Source of the DNA: Amoebophrya sp. AT5.2
Lineage: Eukaryota; Sar; Dinophyceae; Syndiniales; Amoebophryaceae
DNA: 13,362 nt
Assembly (NCBI GenBank): GCA_005223375.1
Contig: RXOD01005584.1
Location: 1 to 13,362 of the forward strand
Direction: 5' to 3'
Shown: one piece after another, positions 8,718 to 13,362 of the stretch
Layout of the letters: each line of letters starts with the position of its first letter
Position numbering within the stretch: position 1 is the stretch's first letter
Position numbers and translations under genes: made by a program
Notes under the pieces: model-generated
Databases searched by the model: none
What the model was told of the DNA's origin: nothing
The model's input: only the letters and a program-made list of their open reading frames with translations

Positions 8718-11700
8718 TCAAAAGCCGTCGTCGGACGAGGACGAGAATGCGTCTTTCGAGATGATTTTTTTGATGTTTCGGCCAAACGCCGCAATCTTTT
8801 TCACGACTTCGTCGGACCCCTCCATAGTTTTCTGTTCGTGTTCCCTTTGATGCCCTGCCGGTGGGCGCGGGCGGCCGTCCTCCTCGGCGTCTACTGCCTC
8901 GAATTTCTCGTCGCAGAAGAAGCGGCTCCTCCTTGGGGACGATCGCGCCGCCGCCTTGTTTATTTGAGAGACTTCTTGATGCTCGTCGTGGTCGGAAAGA
9001 CCCCGCTCGAACAAGGGGTCGTCCTCATCTGTATCTGGAGGGCTACCCGCCGCGGGGTAGAATACAGTGGCTCGTCCTGCTTCACGAACAGAAGATGGAG
9101 CTCCTCGCGCCTTCGGCTTCGCTTTCGCAACAGAAGTGCCTGCGACTGTCGTTCTTGTAGTTCTGCCAGTCTTCGCTTTGGGCGGCGCAGCACTGCCTGC
9201 AGCCCCTCCACTACTTGGTCTTACAATTGCATTCGAAGTAGTAGATGGGGATGCACCTCCTGACGCGGCTCCTGACGCAGTACCAGTAGCGGACAATTCG
9301 CGTCCCATTTGCATTGCCATGTTAGACCGAGCAGCCCTCTGATTCTGTCGCCTCTCGCGCGATGAAGACGAGGATTGAAGATCTGCAGCTCCTGTACTGC
9401 CTGGTGCAGCTGCTCCTCCCGCGCCCTGCTTTATGTGAATCCGATCGCTTGTTCTTCCCAGCGCCGTTGTTCTGGAGGCGGGAGCAGGTGGAGGTGGGAT
9501 CCTTGAAGACGACCCAGCGGTGGCGGCGCTACTCGAACTCCCGAAGCTGTAGCTGGCTCCCGGCGGCCTCAGCCCTGGGCTCTTCATCTTCTGCGTCTGC
9601 CCCCGCGGCGAAGAAGTAGTAGATGTCGGCCGCGGCCGCGGGGGGTTGCGTGGCGACGCAAGCGCGGACGCGGAGCCAGAGCCAGGGCCTGGTCCCCTGC
9701 TAGAAGACCGCTGCCGGGCCGCGGCCGTCGTCCCAGCTTTCGCCCGTGGTTGCGCTCGCGTCTGGAACAAGAGCTCGGCCTGCGCCTCCGCGCGCTCACT
9801 TTCTATCTGTTCCCGTACTTCCGCGTGGGCCGCCGCGATGCTCTCGCGGAGGGACGCCCGCTCCGCCTCCTCGGCGGCCGACTCCTTTGCCTGGCGGATG
9901 ATGTCGTGGACTTCTCCCGTTGGAGGCGCGCCCTTAGAAGTACCCGCCTGCACAAACTGAAACTGCACACCCCCTGGAGAGGCAGCCCCATCCGCCACCG
10001 CGATCGGCGATGCCGGCGGGGACGACAGCACCAGGCTCGCAGAGCGCTCCCGCCGCACGCTTTCCAGGACGTCGCGCACGATTTTTGCCGGCGACAGCGG
10101 CTCATCACCGGCGCCCTCGGCGCCTTTTCTTGATCCGGTAGAGTCGAGGTTGGCGACGTGGTCGCGCGCGATTATCTTTTCTGCTTCCCTCACGTCGGCC
10201 TCGTCCACCTCGACATCTTCACCACCAACATTCGCGCCCACTGATTGCGCCTGCACGTATTCACCACTGGTGCTTCTTCCCACCAGCATCGTGCTGTTCG
10301 CGCTCGCTCCCTGCGAACTCGTGCCAGACAGCACCGCGTCGCATATCTTGCCCGTCCGGTCATGCAGCGACAAGATCACATCCGCGTACTTCGTCCACTT
10401 CTTTTTCAGTTTCTCGTACTTGAGCTGGGTCTTTCCTTCGGCCGCCGTTTTCTCGTTCAATCGGTGCTCCAGGTTGTCGACGCGCGTTTTCAGTACGTCA
10501 GTTTCGCGGGTGGCGTCCTGAACCCTCACCCGCATCTGGTCGCGCTCCTTCCGCAGCGACAGCGTCTGGTCTTTGTAGAAGCGGAGGTCCTTTTGTAGGT
10601 TCGCGTGGGTGCCAGCGTCGGAGAAAAGATTGGCCCCAGGGGGAGCCTGGATCGTGCCCGATGGCGGAAGCGGTTTCGCTGGAGAGGAAGGATCTTGCTC
10701 GCCGGAATGACTACGGTCGCGGCTCAAAGCAGACCTGGAAGAGGCGGCGATGTGGATCGACAGATCTATGGTAGCTTGAATTACCCACTTGAAGTTGAAG
10801 TTAAAAAAAAAGCATAAAGGTGATCTGCTCGAAGGTTGAGTAAAAATGAAAACTAAGGTAAGCAGGTAAGAGTAAACTAAACTACAGCATATTCGTTAAA
10901 CTACGGCGCTGCTAACGCGTAGACCTAGACATAGGAAGTCATAGTTTTGGCAGCCGCCTAGACATAGTATGGTCTACATCATACTTGAACACCCCTGCAG
11001 CCTGGATTGCGGTCGCGGCCTGGAGAGGAAGGATCTGCTTTGATCCACCACCTCCACCATCACCGCCTCTTCCAGGTCTGCTTTGAGCCGCTGAGTGACT
11101 GCGGTCGCGGCTCACAGCAGACCTGGAAGAGGCGGTGATGGTGGAAGTGGTGGATCGACAGATCTTTGGTAGCTTTAGCTTACCCGCTAAAACCTGGTTC
11201 AAGTTGAAGTAAAAAAAGGTGGTCTGCTCGAAGGTCAAATTGCTCAATCACTGGTCGCGGCGTCGGACTCGTAGGTTGAGTGAAAATGAAAACCGTAACT
11301 AAGAGGAAACTAACTACAGCATAGTCGGTAAACAACTACGGCGCTGCTTCTAACGCGTAGACCTAGACATAGTATGGTCTACATCATACTTGAACGCCCC
11401 TGCAGCCGCCGCGAACCCGGCTAGTGTCCGCCTCGTCGGCACTGCTGGTTTGCGCAGCGTCTTGTTGCGTCTTGAGGCAGCACCCACGGCAGCGTCCTCA
11501 CCGGGCCCACTTGCGGCTGCCTTAAAAAAGGTTACATCTCCTGGAGTGAGTCCACGGGAAGCCGAACTAGGAGGGAGCCCTGTATCCATTTCCACTGTCG
11601 GCGTATCACCGAAGGAAGTAGCCGCGGCGCCCTCTCCTGCTCCGCCTCCCGCTGCTGCCCTACTTCCGGCCATCGACATGCTCGCCCCGCCACCTCCGCT

Positions 11701-12897
11701 CGCAATCTGGGCCGCCAGGGCGACTCTTTTTGCCGCCGCGGCATCATGCTCGCCAACCATGGTCGTCGAAGTGGGTGTGGGGTCATTGCTTTTGTTATTG
11801 ATTTCCGAGTGGATGTTGATCACGCTCGGATCCTCCTTCGCCGCCTGCTGCTGCCCACCCAAAGCTCCTATTCCTGCGCCGGCCTGCTCCACAACCCCCT
11901 TCAGCCTGCTGCCGGGTCTCGGGCCCAGCCCTAGAGTCCACCTTCGTTGTGCGCTTGCAGTGCTGGCTTGTTCTTCAGCACTCGCTTTCGCATTCGCCCC
12001 CACCCTGCGTAGCAGTTCACTGGGCTGCCACTTCTTCTCGTCCCTCGCGAGCTTCAACGCGTCGAGGACGCCGTGTGCGCTTGTCAAGTTCGCGGCAGCC
12101 CGAGCCGCTTTCAACTGCTCCTGCGACGCGAATCCGATTCCGACATCATTCTGCTGTTTCGCAGATGAAGAACCCGGAGATGCCGCCTTCGCCAGGAGCA
12201 GCTTGTCGATGCTCGGCTTCGGGCGCTGAACCAAGAATTTGCTTTTGGAATCCACCGGGTCCCGCACGTCTCCTGTTCTTTCCGCCCGTTCTTGATCTTG
12301 ATCTTGTGCAGCTCCTGCGGGCGCGTGCTGGTCCTCAGGAGCGCTTCTTGTTTTGGTATTGGAAGTGAACACAGAATCTTCGTAATCGTAGTTGTAGTAG
12401 AGGAAAGGCTGGCGCTGTTGCGATTGCTGGTGGTGTTTTTGCGATACGGTCAACGAAGAACCCGTTGTAGATGAGGGGAAGATGCGGCTTTTCGGAATCG
12501 ATTTTCCGGAATCGCGAGCGATGGGGAGCGTCCTGCGAACGGCTTGCTTCGCCGTCGTCCCCAAATTCGACGTGCGGCGATGCAGCGGTCCTCGAGATGA
12601 GGTCGCTCCACGAGAGGTGGCATGCGAACTCTTCAACTCGTCGTCTTCTGCCGAGTAGGCGCGGGGCTTTCTGCTGGGAAAAATGCCGCGGCGGAAGCGG
12701 AGTTCGTCGTCGGGCGTCCGCCGCCGCGGCGTGGTCTTCACGGACCAAGAGCCAGCAGCGGAAGGTAGCTGTTGGTCGTGTTGCTGGAGAAACGAATTGG
12801 GGGCAGCGCCGGGCCCGTACCGTTCGCGCGAGCTCACATCGTAATGGCGAGGGTCGTGCCCGTGCGCCTCGAAGACCCGAGCCAGAAACGGGTCCAT
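8718..12897 (-). CDS. Large low-complexity coiled-coil protein, 3 exons (1220 residues)
   Basis: Exons are 12897-11390, 11122-10985 and 10734-8718, joined in phase 2 each time (3663 bases in all, TGA stop). ATG 12897 (MDPFLARVFEAHG) is the first ATG after an in-frame TGA. The frame of exon 3 is open for 2 kb but has no ATG until inside its coiled coil, so it needs upstream exons. Residues 1-502 are mostly disordered, with Arg/Ser-rich, Gln/His-rich and Tyr-rich (LYYNYDYED) patches, an Ala-rich helical part (about 257-309) and Gly/Ala runs. Residues 503-548 come from the chimeric middle exon. Heptad-like coiled coil spans about 593-676 (LQKDLRFYKDQTLSLRKERD...), with a second charged helix at about 823-874. 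The rest is Ser/Pro/Ala/Gly-rich, ending in an acidic-serine tail. No family is recognised; a cytoskeletal or scaffold role is a guess from composition. It could be two genes if splicing is not as inferred. Confidence 0.72.
10735..10984 (-). other. Intron 2 of the coiled-coil gene (250 bases), duplicate of intron 1
   Basis: The donor GTTCAA|GTATGATG and acceptor CCTCTTCCAG|GTCTGC are identical to those of intron 1, with phase 2 on both sides. Relative to intron 1 it carries a 33-base insertion flanked by 11-base direct repeats near its 5' end, and lacks a segment of roughly 40 bases in the middle. The alternative TCTAG|GTCTAC donor seen in intron 1 is not usable here, because an in-frame TGA comes before it. 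This favours the GTATGATG donor for both introns. Confidence 0.7.
10924..10967. repeat. 11-base direct repeats bounding a 33-base insertion in intron 2
   Basis: The sequence cctagacatag occurs at 10924-10934 and again at 10957-10967, whereas the homologous intron 1 has it once (11362-11372). The extra 33 bases therefore look like a short insertion with target-site-like duplication, or a slippage product filled with unrelated sequence. Confidence 0.7.
10985..11122 (-). other. Middle exon of the coiled-coil gene, chimeric and phase-symmetric (138 bases)
   Basis: This exon encodes 46 codons. Its first part (SAVSRDRSHS) matches the start of exon 3 (SALSRDRSHS). The middle (AAQSRPGRGGDGGGGGSK) is read from an inverted copy of the exon start and the preceding intron end. 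The end (AAGVFK) matches the end of exon 1 (AAGAFK). Both borders are phase 2, so it can be included or skipped without a frame change. It may therefore be an alternatively used cassette; whether it is used at all cannot be told from sequence. Confidence 0.62.
11042..11156. repeat. 50-base inverted repeat (hairpin, 15-base loop)
   Basis: Arms 11042-11091 and 11107-11156 are reverse complements with two mismatches in 50; the spacer is 11092-11106. The right arm covers the last 34 bases of intron 1 and the first 16 bases of the middle exon, including the acceptor CAG|GTCTGC. The left arm lies wholly inside the middle exon and is translated as its Gly-rich portion. Confidence 0.93.
11123..11389 (-). 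other. Intron 1 of the coiled-coil gene (267 bases)
   Basis: The donor is GTTCAA|GTATGATG and the acceptor is CCTCTTCCAG|GTCTGC, in phase 2 (AA|G, Lys503). Exon 1 unspliced meets TAG at 11350-11352. An alternative donor, TCTAG|GTCTAC, lies 26 bases further in, also in phase 2; it would add FKYDVDHTMSR-type residues. This intron is homologous to intron 2 of the same gene, and a 7-base-pair hairpin (GTAGACC/GGTCTAC, 11357-11382) sits just inside the donor. Confidence 0.7.
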
Positions 12898-13130
12898 GTG
12901 CGCTTGTGAATCTTCAAGACGCACACTTCAGACGCTGGCCGTGCATTCTGTCTCCTGAAACAAAAGTATTAAATGGAGATGAACATCAAGAACAACTTCT
13001 ACTTTTGAGTAAGTCGAGTCCGAAACAAGGAGGACGAGGAGGTCGTGTAGGCGGCGTAGCACCTAGCACACCTCCACGACACTACATACTCTCTCTTTCT
13101 ACCAAGGGAAGCACTTGCACTGTGCAAGTT

Positions 13131-13155
13131 GCACATGGATGCACATGGATGCACA
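13131..13155. repeat. 10-base tandem repeat gcacatggat
   Basis: Two perfect units (13131-13140 and 13141-13150) plus a partial third. A 17-base near-palindrome (acttgcac/gtgcaagt, 13113-13129) lies directly before it. A related catggatg doublet occurs at 981-998, at the other end of the window. Confidence 0.8.
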
Positions 13156-13341
13156 CTGAACGGGTACTGCAGCCTGCGTCGCTCTCCCGGCGCATCTTGT
13201 TATTTGCGGTTGCGGTTGCCTCGTCGTCGTCAAGTAGAACAACCCTCATGTGCCGCCATCAAAACCAGCGCGAGCACTGCGTTCCTTTCTAGCGTATAAG
13301 TTGAGTAGACCCGAGCCGGTGGGCCCTCGTTTTCCAGTAGT

Positions 13342-13362
13342 TCAGTCAGTCAGTCAGTCAGT
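13342..13362. repeat. TCAG tetranucleotide microsatellite, cut by window end
   Basis: Five perfect TCAG units plus one base run into the end of the window, so the true length is unknown. Confidence 0.9.

Larger units (their letters stand above)
10679..11407. repeat. Imperfect tandem segmental duplication (two copies)
   Basis: Copy 1 is 10679-11002 and copy 2 is 11020-11407. Matching blocks include 10679-10694 with 11020-11035 (16 of 16), 10706-10747 with 11094-11135 (near identical), the run around the acceptor and tcgacagatct, and 10957-11002 with 11362-11407 (one mismatch in 46). Each copy contains, in gene sense, the tail of exon 1, the intron and the head of exon 3. A 17-base junction (11003-11019) separates them, and its last 12 bases match 11100-11111. 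Confidence 0.88.
12898..13362. other. Upstream leader of the coiled-coil gene and edge of window
   Basis: On the minus strand, a good acceptor-like site, CTTTTGTTTCAG|GAG (AG at 12956-12955), lies 57 bases ahead of the ATG. It could be a 5' UTR intron acceptor or a trans-splicing acceptor. An 11-codon upstream ORF (MHGQRLKCAS) runs 12946-12914 in another frame. Further out are short repeats. No gene is supported; the plus-strand open frame through here is mostly the antisense of exon 1. Confidence 0.45.

Noticed and set aside
8697..10598. Several plus-strand frames opposite the coiled-coil gene
   Set aside because: Antisense of a long GC-rich coding exon; Arg/Ser-rich nonsense peptides.
10939..11247. 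Stand-alone 102-residue minus-strand gene starting within intron 1
   Set aside because: It begins inside intron sequence and is better explained as the middle exon read through both neighbouring introns; its ends are duplicates of exon 1 and exon 3 borders.
11390..12229. 279-residue plus-strand open frame
   Set aside because: Antisense of the Ala/Gly/Ser-rich exon 1; no independent coding evidence.
12471..13292. 273-residue plus-strand open frame
   Set aside because: Its first half is the antisense of exon 1 of the coiled-coil gene, where biased GC composition keeps several frames open; the rest has repeats and no recognisable domain.
1..13362. CRISPR arrays, rRNA, tRNA, insertion sequences or retroelement genes
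   Set aside because: No spaced repeat array, cloverleaf, rRNA core motif, transposase or reverse transcriptase motif was found by eye; RNA genes without strong sequence motifs could still be missed.

Overview
The window looks like protist nuclear DNA. It has intron-containing genes, GC-rich coding exons in more AT-rich flanks, GT-AG introns of about 150-330 bases, and long Ala/Gly/Ser/Arg-rich low-complexity protein segments. All three supported genes lie on the minus strand. An alveolate, possibly of the dinoflagellate lineage, would fit these traits, but that is a weak inference: no rRNA, tRNA or taxon-specific marker was recognised.

Layout by plus-strand coordinate: 1-1461 has no supported gene. 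1462-3655 (minus) is a three-exon gene for the U3 snoRNP/SSU-processome protein UTP15, rebuilt to a phase-perfect 566-residue product. 3656-7503 is a long stretch with no convincing gene, apart from a speculative two-exon small ORF at 7116-7470. 7504-8150 (minus) is a two-exon gene for a small, very basic, unrecognised protein of 165 residues. 8151-8717 is intergenic. 8718-12897 (minus) is best read as one three-exon gene for a 1220-residue low-complexity/coiled-coil protein; without splicing it looks like two unrelated ORFs, and the downstream one has no usable ATG. 12898-13362 is its upstream leader plus short repeats.

The most interesting feature is inside the large gene at about 10.68-11.41 kb. 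A segment made of the head of exon 3, the whole intron and the tail of exon 2's upstream neighbour (exon 1) has been duplicated in tandem. The junction of the two copies forms a new 138-base middle exon, flanked by two homologous introns and symmetric in phase. That exon also holds an inverted copy of the 3' splice-site region, giving a 50-base-pair hairpin that covers the exon's own acceptor. This reads as a recent birth of a cassette exon by segmental duplication, with a Gly-rich peptide encoded by the antisense of splice-acceptor sequence.

No operon-like functional link between the genes is evident. UTP15 acts in ribosome biogenesis, and the basic 165-residue protein could be nuclear or nucleolar, but that is only inferred from composition.
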